Positions 18,707-27,719 of a stretch of DNA of 64,000 nucleotides are shown in pieces; positions within the stretch are counted from its first letter, which is position 1, and every line of letters begins with the position of its first letter. The DNA is taken from assembly GCA_963792815.1 (NCBI GenBank), contig CAWBXR010000016.1, forward strand, positions 186,001 to 250,000, read 5' to 3'. A model generated the notes under the pieces. That model was not told the origin of the DNA. It did not search any database and worked only from the letters and a program-made list of their open reading frames with translations. This stretch comes from JARRPM01 sp963792815. GTDB lineage: Bacteria; Pseudomonadota; Gammaproteobacteria; Pseudomonadales; Halieaceae. The translations under genes were made by a program, and so were the position numbers.

Positions 18707-19135
18707 TCAGCCGCGGCCGGCGCGATTGCGCATTTTGCGCAGTGTCGCCAACTGTGCGGCGGCTTCGGCAAGCTGGGCGGAGGCGCGACCGTAGTCGAAG
18801 TCCCCGGTCTGGTTGGCCAGGGCGTGCTCGGCCTCCTTGCGGGCCTCCTCAGCGGCTGCCTCGTCAACATCGGTAGCGCGGATAGCCGTATCGGCCAGGA
18901 TAGATACCACCCCCGGCTGCACTTCCAGGAAACCCCCGGAGACGTAATAGACCTGCTCCTCGCCATTCTGGGCGACGATACGAACCGGCCCGGGCTTGAG
19001 CGAGGTGAGCAGGGGGGCGTGACCATAGGTCACGCCCAGCTCACCCAGGTCGCCGGTTGCCACCAGCATTTCAACCAGGCCGGAGAAGATTTCCTCCTCG
19101 GCACTGACGATATCGCAGTGTATTGTCATGGACAT
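18707..19135 (-). CDS. atpC: F1 ATP synthase subunit epsilon
   Basis: The 142-residue epsilon subunit forms part of the central stalk with gamma and inhibits ATP hydrolysis in its extended state. The N-terminal beta sandwich begins MTIHCDIVSAEEEIFSGLVEMLVATGDLGELGV and includes the family segment GHAPLLTSLKPG. The C-terminal helical hairpin (from about residue 90, EAAAEEARKEAEHALANQ) is complete. It is the last gene of the atp operon, 23 bases after the atpD stop, and is followed by a strong terminator. Confidence 0.96.
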   Translation of the reverse strand: MSMTIHCDIVSAEEEIFSGLVEMLVATGDLGELGVTYGHAPLLTSLKPGPVRIVAQNGEEQVYYVSGGFLEVQPGVVSILADTAIRATDVDEAAAEEARKEAEHALANQTGDFDYGRASAQLAEAAAQLATLRKMRNRAGRG

Positions 19136-19158
19136 TGGTTCGGCCTCTCTAAAGCCTG

Positions 19159-20559
19159 TTACTTCAGCTTTTTGGCTTTCTCGACAGCTTCTTCGATGCT
19201 GCCGACCATGTAGAACGCCTGCTCCGGCAGGTGATCGTACTCACCAGCCAGGATCCCGTTAAAGCCCGCTATAGTGTCCTTGAGGGACACGTACTTGCCG
19301 GGAGAGCCGGTAAATACTTCCGCCACGTGGAAAGGCTGTGACAGGAAGCGCTCAATCTTACGCGCGCGGTTAACGGTTTGCTTGTCTTCTTCGGACAGTT
19401 CGTCCATACCCAGGATCGCGATGATGTCCTTCAGCTCCTTGTAGCGCTGCAGCACTGACTGTACGCCCCGGGCAGTCGCGTAGTGCTCGGTGCCGATGAT
19501 CAGCGGATCGAGCTGACGCGAGGTCGAATCGAGCGGATCCACAGCGGGGTAAATACCCTTGGCGGCGATATCACGGCTCAGTACCACGGTGGAGTCGAGG
19601 TGGGCAAAGGTGGTAGCAGGCGAAGGGTCAGTCAGGTCATCCGCGGGAACGTATACCGCCTGGATCGAGGTGATGGATCCCACCTTGGTGGAGGTAATCC
19701 GCTCCTGCAGAACGCCCATTTCTTCCGCCAGGGTAGGCTGGTAGCCCACCGCGGAGGGCATACGACCCAGCAGTGCCGATACCTCGGTACCCGCCAGGGT
19801 GTAACGGTAGATGTTGTCGATGAACAGCAGTACGTCGCGGCCTTCGTCACGGAATTTCTCCGCCATGGTCAAGCCGGTGAGCGCCACGCGCAGACGGTTG
19901 CCCGGGGGCTCATTCATCTGGCCGTAGACCATCGCAACCTTGGAGTTGCTGAAGTTCTTGACGTCAACGACCTTGGACTCCTGCATTTCGAAATAGAAGT
20001 CGTTGCCCTCACGAGTACGCTCGCCCACACCGGCGAATACCGACAGGCCCGAGTGCTCGGTCGCAATATTGTTGATCAGTTCCATCATGTTTACGGTCTT
20101 GCCCACACCGGCGCCACCGAACAGACCTACTTTACCGCCCTTGGCAAAGGGGCATACCAGGTCGATAACCTTGATGCCGGTTTCCAGCAATTCCTCAGAG
20201 GCCGCCAGTTCTTCATAGGTTGGCGCCTTGCGATGAATGGAGGCGCGCTCTTTCTCGCCGATGGGGCCGCACTCGTCGATGGGGTTACCCAGTACGTCCA
20301 TGATTCGACCGAGAGTTTCGATACCGACCGGCACGGAAATGGGGTCGCCGGTGTTTTCCACCGCCAGCCCGCGGCTAACACCCTCGGATGAACCCATGGC
20401 AATAGTGCGCACCACGCCATCGCCCAACTGCTGCTGTACTTCCAGGGTAAGGTCTTTTTCGGTGACCTTCAGTGCATCGTATACCTTCGGCACGACATCG
20501 CGCGGAAACTCCACGTCGATGACCGCCCCGATAATTTGTACGATTCGTCCGCTGCTCAT
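19159..20559 (-). CDS. atpD: F1 ATP synthase subunit beta
   Basis: The 466-residue catalytic beta subunit binds and converts ADP and phosphate. It shows the P-loop GGAGVGKT (near residue 155), GERTREGNDFY, the Walker B region VLLFIDNIYRYTLAG, and VDPLDSTSRQLDP. The ATG at 20559 follows an AGAGG ribosome binding site; an in-frame upstream ATG at 20586 would add nine non-family residues. Within the atp operon it is preceded by atpG, with a 105-base gap that is larger than the other spacers. Confidence 0.98.
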   Translation of the reverse strand: MSSGRIVQIIGAVIDVEFPRDVVPKVYDALKVTEKDLTLEVQQQLGDGVVRTIAMGSSEGVSRGLAVENTGDPISVPVGIETLGRIMDVLGNPIDECGPIGEKERASIHRKAPTYEELAASEELLETGIKVIDLVCPFAKGGKVGLFGGAGVGKTVNMMELINNIATEHSGLSVFAGVGERTREGNDFYFEMQESKVVDVKNFSNSKVAMVYGQMNEPPGNRLRVALTGLTMAEKFRDEGRDVLLFIDNIYRYTLAGTEVSALLGRMPSAVGYQPTLAEEMGVLQERITSTKVGSITSIQAVYVPADDLTDPSPATTFAHLDSTVVLSRDIAAKGIYPAVDPLDSTSRQLDPLIIGTEHYATARGVQSVLQRYKELKDIIAILGMDELSEEDKQTVNRARKIERFLSQPFHVAEVFTGSPGKYVSLKDTIAGFNGILAGEYDHLPEQAFYMVGSIEEAVEKAKKLK

Positions 20560-20664
20560 GTCCGGATCCTCTAGATCAAAGTTCAATTCTGTTTTGCCCC
20601 GGCACCCGAATTGACTGGTACCGCGACATAATTTTTTGCCTGCGCCTGCTACAGTTCAGCGGCC

Positions 20665-21528
20665 TCAGCCGATAGCCGCAGCACCACTGACGATTTCCGA
20701 CAGTTCCTGGGTAATCGCTGCCTGGCGCGCCTTGTTGTAAATCAGTTGCAGGTCATCAATGATTTCACCGGCGTTTTCGGTGGCGTTTTTCATGGCCAGC
20801 ATACGGGCGGCCTGTTCGCATGCGCCGTTTTCCACCACTGCCTGGTAAACCTGGGACTCGATATAACGGGTCAACAGCTTTTCCAGCAGCTCTTTCGCGT
20901 CCGGCTCGTAGATGTAGTCCCAATGGTGCTTCATCTCTGAGCTGTCCTGGGCCTGCAGGGGCAACACCTGCTCAAGTGTCGGGCTCTGGGTCATGGTGTT
21001 TACGAATTCATTACTCACCAGGAACAAGCGGTCAATTCGTCCATCCGCATAGGCGTCCAGCATTGTCTTGACACCACCGATCAGGTCGGCCAGAGAGGGT
21101 TCTTCACCCAGGTCGCGCACGGCTGCCGTGACGTTGCCGCCATAGCTGTTGAAAAAAGCCGCCGCCTTGGCGCCGATCAGTGACAGTTCAATCTCTATGC
21201 CCTGGTCGGCCCACTCCTTCATGGAGCGCACGGTGTGCTTGAACAGGTTGATGTTCAGGCCACCGCAGAGGCCGCGATCAGTTGAGACGACGATGTAGCC
21301 GACACGCCTGACTTCACGCTCTTCCATATACATGTGCTTGTATTCGGGAGCGGCATTGGCGATATGACCAACCACCGAGCGAATACGGCGGGCATAGGGT
21401 TTGCCGACCGACATGCGCTCCTGGGCGCGGCGCATCTTGCTCGCCGCGACCATCTCCATGGCACTGGTGATCTTCTGCGTACTGCGAATGCTCGAGATCT
21501 TGGTGCGAATTTCCTTTCCGACTGCCAT
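20665..21528 (-). CDS. atpG: F1 ATP synthase subunit gamma
   Basis: The 287-residue rotor shaft of F1. The N-terminal helix carries GKEIRTKISSIRSTQKITSAMEMVAASKMRRAQ-type sequence, which fits inside the alpha3beta3 ring. The middle has STDRGLCGGLN, and the C-terminal helix ends with ARMLAMKNATENAGEII and NKARQAAITQELSEIVSGA, all hallmarks of gamma. Length is that of E. coli gamma (287). It lies 16 bases after the atpA stop, in the standard atp order. Confidence 0.98.
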   Translation of the reverse strand: MAVGKEIRTKISSIRSTQKITSAMEMVAASKMRRAQERMSVGKPYARRIRSVVGHIANAAPEYKHMYMEEREVRRVGYIVVSTDRGLCGGLNINLFKHTVRSMKEWADQGIEIELSLIGAKAAAFFNSYGGNVTAAVRDLGEEPSLADLIGGVKTMLDAYADGRIDRLFLVSNEFVNTMTQSPTLEQVLPLQAQDSSEMKHHWDYIYEPDAKELLEKLLTRYIESQVYQAVVENGACEQAARMLAMKNATENAGEIIDDLQLIYNKARQAAITQELSEIVSGAAAIG

Positions 21529-21544
21529 CTGCTGGTCCTCGGTC

Positions 21545-23089
21545 TTACCAGGTCTGGGTCTTTTTGAACGTTTCGATCGCCGTCCGGAAAGTGGCTTCGA
21601 TCTCCTCGTTGTAATCCCCGCTCTGTACGATACCGCTCATCAGATCGCCGTGCTCTGCATGCATGTAAGACAGCAGCGCGTCTTCGAAATCGCCGATCTT
21701 GTTCACCTCGATATCATTGAGGTGGCCTTCGTTCGCGGCGTACAGCACCACGCCCATCTCCGCCGTGCTCTTGGGTGAGTACTGCTTCTGCTTCATCAGC
21801 TCGGTTACCCGCTCGCCGTGGTCCAGCTGCGCCTTGGTGGCGTCATCCAGGTCAGAGGCAAACTGGGAGAACGCCGCCAGTTCACGGTACTGTGCCAGCG
21901 CGGTACGAATACCCCCGGACAATTTCTTCATGATCTTGGTCTGGGCGGCACCACCAACACGCGATACCGAAATACCAGCGTTCATCGCCGGGCGCACGCC
22001 CGCATTGAACATGTCCGCTTCCAGGAAGATCTGGCCGTCGGTGATCGAGATCACGTTGGTGGGAACGAAGGCGGAAACGTCACCCGCCTGGGTTTCAATA
22101 ACCGGCAGGGCAGTCAGTGAACCGGTGCGGCCCTTGACCTCTCCCTTGGTGAAGTTTTCCACATAGGCGGCGTTGACCCGCGCTGCGCGCTCCAGCAGGC
22201 GTGAGTGCAGGTAGAACACGTCACCCGGGTAGGCTTCGCGGCCCGGCGGGCGACGCAGCAGCAGTGAAATCTGGCGGTACGCCCAGGCCTGCTTGGTCAG
22301 GTCATCGTAAATAATCAGGGCGTCTTCACCGCGGTCGCGGTAGTACTCACCCATGGAGCAGCCCGCAAACGGCGCCAGGAACTGCATGGCGGCAGGGTCG
22401 GAGGCGGTGGCGGCAACCACGATGGTGTGCTCCATTGCGCCATGCTCTTCAAGCTTGCGCACCACGGCGGCAACAGACGATGCCTTCTGGCCGATGGCGA
22501 CGTAAATACACTTAATGCCTGAACCTTTCTGGTTGATGATGGCGTCGACCGCGATCGCGGTCTTACCGATCTGGCGGTCGCCGATAATCAGCTCCCGCTG
22601 GCCGCGACCGATCGGCACCATCGCGTCGATGGCCTTGAGGCCGATCTGCACGGGCTGGTCTACCGACTGGCGCGCAATAACGCCCGGGGCAACTTTTTCC
22701 AGGGCGTCGGTCATCGCGGCATTCACAGGTCCCTTGCCATCGATCGGGTTACCCAGCGCGTCGACCACGCGGCCCTGCAGTTCAGGGCCCACCGGTACTT
22801 CCAGGATGCGCCCGGTGCAGCTACAGGACTGGCCTTCAGCCAGGCCCTTGTAATCGCCCAGTACCACGGCGCCGACAGAATCGCGCTCCAGGTTCAGCGC
22901 CATCCCGAAGATGCCGTTATCAAACTCGATCATCTCGCCATACATCACATCGGCGAGGCCATGGATACGGATAATACCGTCCGTTACCGACACTACCGTG
23001 CCGACATTGCGAGCCTCGCTGCTGACATCGAGCTGGTCGATACGCTGCTTGATGATCTCGCTGATTTCTGATGGATTCAGTTGCTGCAT
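21545..23089 (-). CDS. atpA: F1 ATP synthase subunit alpha
   Basis: The 514-residue alpha subunit holds the non-catalytic nucleotide sites and supplies the arginine finger to beta. The P-loop GDRQIGKT is at about residues 169-176; other signatures are GRVVDALGNPIDGKGP and, at about 370, the ATP synthase alpha/beta signature region PAMNAGISVSRVGG. The C-terminal helical domain is complete (LLSYMHAEHGDLM). It sits 16 bases after atpH. Confidence 0.98.
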   Translation of the reverse strand: MQQLNPSEISEIIKQRIDQLDVSSEARNVGTVVSVTDGIIRIHGLADVMYGEMIEFDNGIFGMALNLERDSVGAVVLGDYKGLAEGQSCSCTGRILEVPVGPELQGRVVDALGNPIDGKGPVNAAMTDALEKVAPGVIARQSVDQPVQIGLKAIDAMVPIGRGQRELIIGDRQIGKTAIAVDAIINQKGSGIKCIYVAIGQKASSVAAVVRKLEEHGAMEHTIVVAATASDPAAMQFLAPFAGCSMGEYYRDRGEDALIIYDDLTKQAWAYRQISLLLRRPPGREAYPGDVFYLHSRLLERAARVNAAYVENFTKGEVKGRTGSLTALPVIETQAGDVSAFVPTNVISITDGQIFLEADMFNAGVRPAMNAGISVSRVGGAAQTKIMKKLSGGIRTALAQYRELAAFSQFASDLDDATKAQLDHGERVTELMKQKQYSPKSTAEMGVVLYAANEGHLNDIEVNKIGDFEDALLSYMHAEHGDLMSGIVQSGDYNEEIEATFRTAIETFKKTQTW

Positions 23090-23105
23090 GCTCTGTTCCT
23101 CAATC

Positions 23106-23642
23106 CTAGGAATTCATTGCTTCGGCCAGCTTGTCCAGCTTGCCGCGCACGGAGCCATCGATCACCAGATCTCCGGCCCTGATTAATACGCCGCCCAGCA
23201 AATTGCTGTCGGTCGATGTCTGAACGTTTACCTGGCGCTCGAGTCTCCGGCCCAATGCCTCGGCGAGGCGGTCCCGGGCGCTGTCTGCGAGATCGAAGGC
23301 GGAAATGACCTCGACATCCACAGTTTTCTCGCGGTTTGCCTTGAACTGGGCAAACTGGCCATAGATTTCCGGGAGCAGGGCGAGGCGCTTGTTGGCGGCC
23401 AGGATGGCAATAAAATTGCTCACCTGCGCCGACAGCGCATCGCCACACACCTCACTGAGCTTGCGGGCCTGTTGCTCCGCTGTCAGCGAGGGGTTGTCCA
23501 GTACCGCGCCCATTGCATCATCCGCCGCGACCGCAGCAGCCGTTGCCAGCTGCTCGTGCCACTGGGTGAGCTGGTTCTTGTCCAGCGCATACTCAAACGC
23601 GGCTTTCGCGTAGGGGCGCGCCAGTGTGCTCAGTTCAGCCAT
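23106..23642 (-). CDS. atpH: F1 ATP synthase subunit delta
   Basis: The 178-residue delta subunit links the top of the F1 head to the b-subunit stalk. The N-terminal helical domain begins LSTLARPYAKAAFEYALDKN, as in gammaproteobacterial delta. The C-terminal family signature LLGGVLIRAGDLVIDGSVRGKL is present near residue 150. It lies 12 bases after atpF and 16 bases before atpA, and should be translated as part of the operon. Confidence 0.96.
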   Translation of the reverse strand: MAELSTLARPYAKAAFEYALDKNQLTQWHEQLATAAAVAADDAMGAVLDNPSLTAEQQARKLSEVCGDALSAQVSNFIAILAANKRLALLPEIYGQFAQFKANREKTVDVEVISAFDLADSARDRLAEALGRRLERQVNVQTSTDSNLLGGVLIRAGDLVIDGSVRGKLDKLAEAMNS

Positions 23643-23654
23643 AGCTTCCTCGCG

Positions 23655-24125
23655 TTACAGCTCTGCAGCCAGTTCTTCGACCATGGCCTCGTGCGCCTTG
23701 GGGTCGATGGTGGCAGCGAGTATTTTTTCGGCGCCGGCCAAAGAGAGAACGGCCACCTGGCTGCGCAATTGCTCACGCGCCCGGTTGAGCTCCTGCTCTA
23801 TTTCCGCCTGGGCCGAAACCTTGACCCGCTGGGCTTCCGCCACAGCGGCCTGCTTCGCCTCTTCCACCAGCTGGTTGCCGCGCTTGTTGGCCGACTCCAC
23901 GATACCAGCGGCCTCTTCCTTGGCTTCCCTGAGGCGTTCTACCGCCTTTTCCCGGGCCAGCTCAAGGTCGTGGCTGGCACGGTCTGCCGCTGCCAGGCCG
24001 TCGGCTATCTTGTCTGCCCGCTCCTGCATTGCCGCTATGATAGGCGGCCATACAAACTTCATGCAGAACACAACAAAACAGACAAACGCGACCATCTGTC
24101 CGATAAGCGTAAGGTTAATATTCAC
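23655..24125 (-). CDS. atpF: F0 ATP synthase subunit b
   Basis: The 156-residue peripheral stalk subunit. One N-terminal membrane helix (MVAFVCFVVFCMKFVWPPI, about residues 10-28) is followed by a long charged coiled coil that dimerises and holds delta and alpha. Length is that of E. coli b (156). The start is NINLTLIGQMVAF, typical of the family. It follows atpE with a 65-base gap. Confidence 0.96.
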   Translation of the reverse strand: MNINLTLIGQMVAFVCFVVFCMKFVWPPIIAAMQERADKIADGLAAADRASHDLELAREKAVERLREAKEEAAGIVESANKRGNQLVEEAKQAAVAEAQRVKVSAQAEIEQELNRAREQLRSQVAVLSLAGAEKILAATIDPKAHEAMVEELAAEL

Positions 24126-24190
24126 GCCTTGCTCCTCACAGATTATTGGGGGCGCCGATCAAGGACGACCCCGTTTTCCGAATGTCCGGC

Positions 24191-24418
24191 TTAGCCTGCA
24201 ACAACGAAGATCAGGTACATTGCGATACCAACACCGATAATGGGGATCGCGTCTACCAGGCCGGCGCCGAGGAAGAAGGTCACCTGCAGCTTGGGAGCCA
24301 GCTCTGGCTGACGGGCTGATCCTTCGATCAACTTACCGCCCAACAGGCCAACACCGATAGCGGCACCCAGACCACCCAAGCCCATCATGATGGCGGCAGC
24401 TACGTAGATTAATTCCAT
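24191..24418 (-). CDS. atpE: F0 ATP synthase subunit c
   Basis: The 75-residue proteolipid that forms the rotating c-ring. It is two membrane helices joined by the polar loop ARQPEL. The ion-carrying carboxylate is the Asp in GLVDAIPIIGVG in helix 2. The helix-2 motif lacks the polar ligands expected of Na+-binding c subunits, so it is predicted to carry protons. Helix 1 shows the Gly-rich packing pattern GLGGLGAAIGVGLLGG. A strong ribosome binding site (TAGGAGAA) precedes the ATG. Confidence 0.97.
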   Translation of the reverse strand: MELIYVAAAIMMGLGGLGAAIGVGLLGGKLIEGSARQPELAPKLQVTFFLGAGLVDAIPIIGVGIAMYLIFVVAG

Positions 24419-24456
24419 GATTTTCTCCTAGCGTTAAGAACCAAAGTTAAAGTAAA

Positions 24457-25335
24457 TCAGTGATCTTCATGTGCCATGCTGAGATATACAATCGTCAGCA
24501 CCATGAAAATAAAGGCCTGGAGGGTGATAACCAGAATATGGAATATCGCCCAACCAACTTGCAACAATCCTGCCGGTGCAGCCCAGGCGAGGCCCGCACT
24601 GAACAGGGCGGCAATCAGGATAAAGATCATTTCACCGGCATACATGTTGCCGAACAGTCGCAGGCCCAGTGAGAAGGGCTTGGCCAGCAGACCAACCACT
24701 TCCATAAACAGGTTCACCGGGATAAATACCCAGTGATTGAACGGGTTCATGGTCAGCTCCCTGACGAAGCCGAAGCCCTTGACCTTGATCGAGTAGTAAA
24801 GCATCAGGATGAACACGCCCAGCGCCATACCCATGGTGATGTTGGGGTCGGTGGAGGGCACGATCTTCTGGTAGTGGACTCCCGCAAGGGCCAGCAGGGA
24901 GGGGATGAGGTCCACGGGTATCAGGTCCATGAGGTTCATCAGGAACACCCAGACGAAAATGGTCAGCGCCAGCGGGGCCACCAGCTTGTTGTGGCCGTGG
25001 AAGGTATCCCGCACGGTGTTGTCTACGAACTCGACGATCATTTCCACCATGTTGAGAGTGCCGCTGGGGACGCCCGCTTCCGCTTTTTTGGCGACGCGGC
25101 GAAACAGCCAGCAGAAAATAACGCCCAGCCCTATGGACCAAAGCATCGAGTCGACGTGAATGGCATTAAAACCCATCGCCGCGGCTTCATCTCCGCCGTG
25201 GGCCATCACCCACGCACCGCCGTCGCCGATAATCGAGCCGTCTTCCCGCTCAAAACCCGCCGGCAATTTGCCATAGGTGAGGTTTGTCAGGTGGTGGACA
25301 ATGTATTCAGAGATCGTCTGGGTTTCGCCTGCCAT
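24457..25335 (-). CDS. atpB: F0 ATP synthase subunit a
   Basis: The 292-residue a subunit forms the two half-channels facing the c-ring. The essential Arg lies in the motif LGLRLFGNMYAGE near residue 220; further C-terminal helices end with LQAFIFMVLTIVYLSMAHEDH. It has five to six membrane helices and a long N-terminal periplasmic part (HHLTNLTYG). Length is slightly above E. coli a (271), due to a loop insertion (DGSIIGDGGAWVMAHGGDE) near residue 30. It is 26 bases after atpI. Confidence 0.96.
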   Translation of the reverse strand: MAGETQTISEYIVHHLTNLTYGKLPAGFEREDGSIIGDGGAWVMAHGGDEAAAMGFNAIHVDSMLWSIGLGVIFCWLFRRVAKKAEAGVPSGTLNMVEMIVEFVDNTVRDTFHGHNKLVAPLALTIFVWVFLMNLMDLIPVDLIPSLLALAGVHYQKIVPSTDPNITMGMALGVFILMLYYSIKVKGFGFVRELTMNPFNHWVFIPVNLFMEVVGLLAKPFSLGLRLFGNMYAGEMIFILIAALFSAGLAWAAPAGLLQVGWAIFHILVITLQAFIFMVLTIVYLSMAHEDH

Positions 25336-25361
25336 CTATCACAACTCTCTATCCGGAGCAG

Positions 25362-25739
25362 TCACCGCCTAAGCAACAACCAACTTCCCGTAATTTGTAT
25401 CACCAGCATTGCCAGGTACCCCGCAAACACGGCGGGGGCATCTATCGGGCGCAGCGCAACAAACACCGCGGCGAACCCTGCAACACTGAGTAAAAACTTG
25501 CCTACTTGCCCGGCATAACTGGAGCGGGCTATGGCCCTGGCCGATCGCGCTCCGCGCCACCTGAAGGTAAGGGCGGCAAAATACGCCTGGGGCAAAATGG
25601 CAATCAAGCCACCACTGAACACCGAATACGCACGCACCTTGTCGGATGCCAGCAGAAACAGGCACAGCACCACCAAAATAACGAGCTGTGCCAGGGTTAT
25701 GCGATATACCGGGGGGCGGAGAATTTCAGCACCGGCCAT
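25362..25739 (-). CDS. atpI: ATP synthase assembly protein AtpI
   Basis: A 125-residue membrane protein with four hydrophobic segments, at the AtpI position at the head of the atp operon. AtpI helps c-ring assembly in some bacteria and is not essential in E. coli. The family pattern of GGLIAILPQAYFA and a basic loop (RWRGARSARAIARSSYAGQVGK) is present. The ATG at 25739 was chosen because a GAGG motif sits 5 bases before it; a GTG two codons upstream is possible. It is the first gene after the strong operon promoter at 25805-25833. Confidence 0.93.
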   Translation of the reverse strand: MAGAEILRPPVYRITLAQLVILVVLCLFLLASDKVRAYSVFSGGLIAILPQAYFAALTFRWRGARSARAIARSSYAGQVGKFLLSVAGFAAVFVALRPIDAPAVFAGYLAMLVIQITGSWLLLRR

Positions 25740-25804
25740 TTGCACCTCGCCACAACTCCCCTGCCACGGCCCAAACGTGAATCAAGCTCGTTTCGGGCGG
25801 GCGC

Positions 25805-25833
25805 ATTATAGGGGTAATAAAAGGCCGGTTCAA
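25805..25833 (-). promoter_or_regulatory. Sigma-70 promoter of the atp operon
   Basis: On the minus strand a -35 TTGAAC (25828-25833) and a perfect -10 TATAAT (25805-25810) are 17 bases apart. Transcription should start near 25798, about 60 bases before the atpI ATG. The -35 overlaps the hairpin of the parB terminator. Confidence 0.85.
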
Positions 25834-25838
25834 CCGGC
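25819..25838 (-). terminator. Terminator downstream of parB
   Basis: On the minus strand the stem GCCGGT / ACCGGC (25824-25838, 3-base loop) is followed by C and TTTT (25819-25822). It lies between the parB stop and atpI. The stem is short but GC-rich, and its T-tract lies inside the spacer of the atp promoter. Confidence 0.65.
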
Positions 25839-25982
25839 TTATAGCCGGTATCGGGTTAAAAAATGCCAGCGGATAGCGACAGGATCGCTGCAATTCAGTG
25901 CCGGCAGGGGCCACCTTAGCGGCGTCACACATCATCTGGGGGTGCCTGGACCGGAAACTACCATATGGTGTAGTCAAAAACC

Positions 25983-26876
25983 CTACTTGATGTGGCCCAA
26001 TATTCCGTCCAGCTCATCGAGGCTGTTGTAGGACAGAACCAGCTTGCCCTTGCCGCCGGCACCGTGCCTGATTTCCACCCGGGCACCCAGTCGCTGGGAC
26101 AGGTCGTCCTGCAGATGGCGGATATTCGGGTCGGTTTTATGCTCGGGGGCGGGTTTTTCCCTGGGCTCGAGCAGGCCGCGCACCAGCGCTTCCGTCTGGC
26201 GCACCGACAGGCCCTTGCCTACTACGGTGCGGGCTGCCTGGGACTGTTGCCCCCCCACCAGTCCGAGCAGCGCACGGGCGTGGCCCATCTCGAGGTCGCC
26301 GTGCTCCACCAGGCGGCGCACGTCTTCCTGCAGGGTCATCAGGCGCAACAGGTTCGCCACGGTAGAGCGCGACTTGCCAACGGCATCTGCTACCTCCTGC
26401 TGGGTCAGCTCGAATTCCTGCTGCAGGCGCATCAGGGCAGCGGCTTCCTCGATGGGGTTGAGATCTTCCCGCTGGATATTCTCGATCAACGACATGGCGA
26501 TAGCGGCGTTGTCCGGCACATCCCGAATCAGGGCGGGAATGCTGTCCAGACCCGCCAGCTGGGTCGCTCGCCAGCGACGCTCTCCGGCGATGATCTCGTA
26601 TTTCCGGTCGGAAATGGCGCGCACCACTATGGGCTGCATCACTCCCTGTGCCTTGATGCTGTCCGCCAGCTCCTGCAGGGATTCCGGGTCGATATCCCGG
26701 CGCGGCTGGTACTTGCCGCGCTGGATCAGGTCTACCGGCAAATCCTTGAGGATCGAATCGTCGCCGGGGGTAAACTTTCCCCTGTCCCCGGCCGCCGCGG
26801 CATCAGCCGGCCTGTTACCGGCGGCGCCCAAAAGTGCATCCAGTCCCCGCCCCAAACCGCGCTTCTTCACTGACAT
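25983..26876 (-). CDS. parB: Chromosome partitioning protein ParB (Spo0J)
   Basis: A 297-residue CTP-dependent clamp that loads at parS sites and spreads to organise the origin region. The N-terminal ParA-interacting segment is KKRGLGRGLDALLG (residues 4-17). The CTP-binding domain holds GERRWRA (98-104) and SLIENIQREDLNPIEEA. A helix-turn-helix follows (TQQEVADAVGKSRSTVANLLRL), then the C-terminal dimer domain. The ATG at 26876 follows a GGAGAG ribosome binding site; an open frame further upstream overlaps parA and is not used. Two perfect parS sites are inside recF at 48.2-48.9 kb. Confidence 0.97.
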   Translation of the reverse strand: MSVKKRGLGRGLDALLGAAGNRPADAAAAGDRGKFTPGDDSILKDLPVDLIQRGKYQPRRDIDPESLQELADSIKAQGVMQPIVVRAISDRKYEIIAGERRWRATQLAGLDSIPALIRDVPDNAAIAMSLIENIQREDLNPIEEAAALMRLQQEFELTQQEVADAVGKSRSTVANLLRLMTLQEDVRRLVEHGDLEMGHARALLGLVGGQQSQAARTVVGKGLSVRQTEALVRGLLEPREKPAPEHKTDPNIRHLQDDLSQRLGARVEIRHGAGGKGKLVLSYNSLDELDGILGHIK

Positions 26877-26889
26877 CCCAGCTCTCCGT

Positions 26890-27696
26890 CTATTCCGTCG
26901 CCAGGGCGCCGGACTGTGCCTGCAGCGCCAACTTCTCTTCACGCCGGATGATTTCACCCGCCAGGGCCATATAGGCCTTGGAGCCGCGGGAGTATTTATC
27001 GTAGTACATGGCGGGCACCCCATGGCTGGGCGCTTCCGCCAGGCGCACATTGCGCGGCACCACTGTGCGGTAGACCCGGTCGCCGAAGTGGGTGTGCAAC
27101 TGGGACGACACATCATTGGTCAGGCTGTTGCGGGGGTCGTACATGGTGCGCAGGATCCCCTCGATCTGCAGCCTGGGATTCACGGTCTCCGCCACTCGCC
27201 GGATGGTATCGACCAGCGCCGACAGACCCTCCAGCGCGAAGTACTCGCACTGCATGGCGATAATCACCCCGTCAGCCGCCACCATCGCATTCAGGGTAAG
27301 CATGTTCAGGGAGGGGGGGCAGTCGATGAGCACGTAGTCGTAATCGCCGCCGACCAGCTCCAGGCCCGACTGCAGGCGCCGCTCCATATTGTCCACGTCC
27401 AGCAACTCCACTTCCGCGGCCGTGAGGTCGCCATTGGCGGGCAGCACATCAAACATCGCTTCCCCGGCGTGCTGGATCGCCTGCTGTGGCGGCAACCGAT
27501 GCACCAGCACATCGTAAATGCTGTGCTCCAACCCGTGCTTGTCTATGCCGCTGCCCATGGTGGCGTTGCCCTGGGGGTCCAGGTCTACCAGCAGTACACG
27601 CTGCCTCATCGCGGCCAGGGAGGCCGCAAGATTGATGCAGGTGGTGGTTTTACCGACCCCGCCCTTCTGGTTTGCTATGGCAATAATTCTGGCCAC
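26890..27696 (-). CDS. parA: Chromosome partitioning ATPase ParA (Soj)
   Basis: A 268-residue deviant Walker ATPase that binds the nucleoid when ATP-loaded and drives origin segregation with ParB. The deviant Walker A is KGGVGKTT at residues 11-18, with the signature Lys at 11. Walker B is VLIDCPPSL in the middle, and DLDPQGNATMGSG follows the first helix. It lacks the N-terminal HTH of plasmid-type ParA, as expected for chromosomal Soj. It is 13 bases upstream of parB and 23 bases after rsmG. Confidence 0.97.
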   Translation of the reverse strand: MARIIAIANQKGGVGKTTTCINLAASLAAMRQRVLLVDLDPQGNATMGSGIDKHGLEHSIYDVLVHRLPPQQAIQHAGEAMFDVLPANGDLTAAEVELLDVDNMERRLQSGLELVGGDYDYVLIDCPPSLNMLTLNAMVAADGVIIAMQCEYFALEGLSALVDTIRRVAETVNPRLQIEGILRTMYDPRNSLTNDVSSQLHTHFGDRVYRTVVPRNVRLAEAPSHGVPAMYYDKYSRGSKAYMALAGEIIRREEKLALQAQSGALATE

Positions 27697-27719
27697 TGGC
27701 TACGCCCCGCTAGCTGGTT

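Noticed and set aside
25983..27116. N-terminally extended ParB reading from 27116
   Set aside because: The extension overlaps parA and is non-homologous; the ATG at 26876 has a good ribosome binding site.
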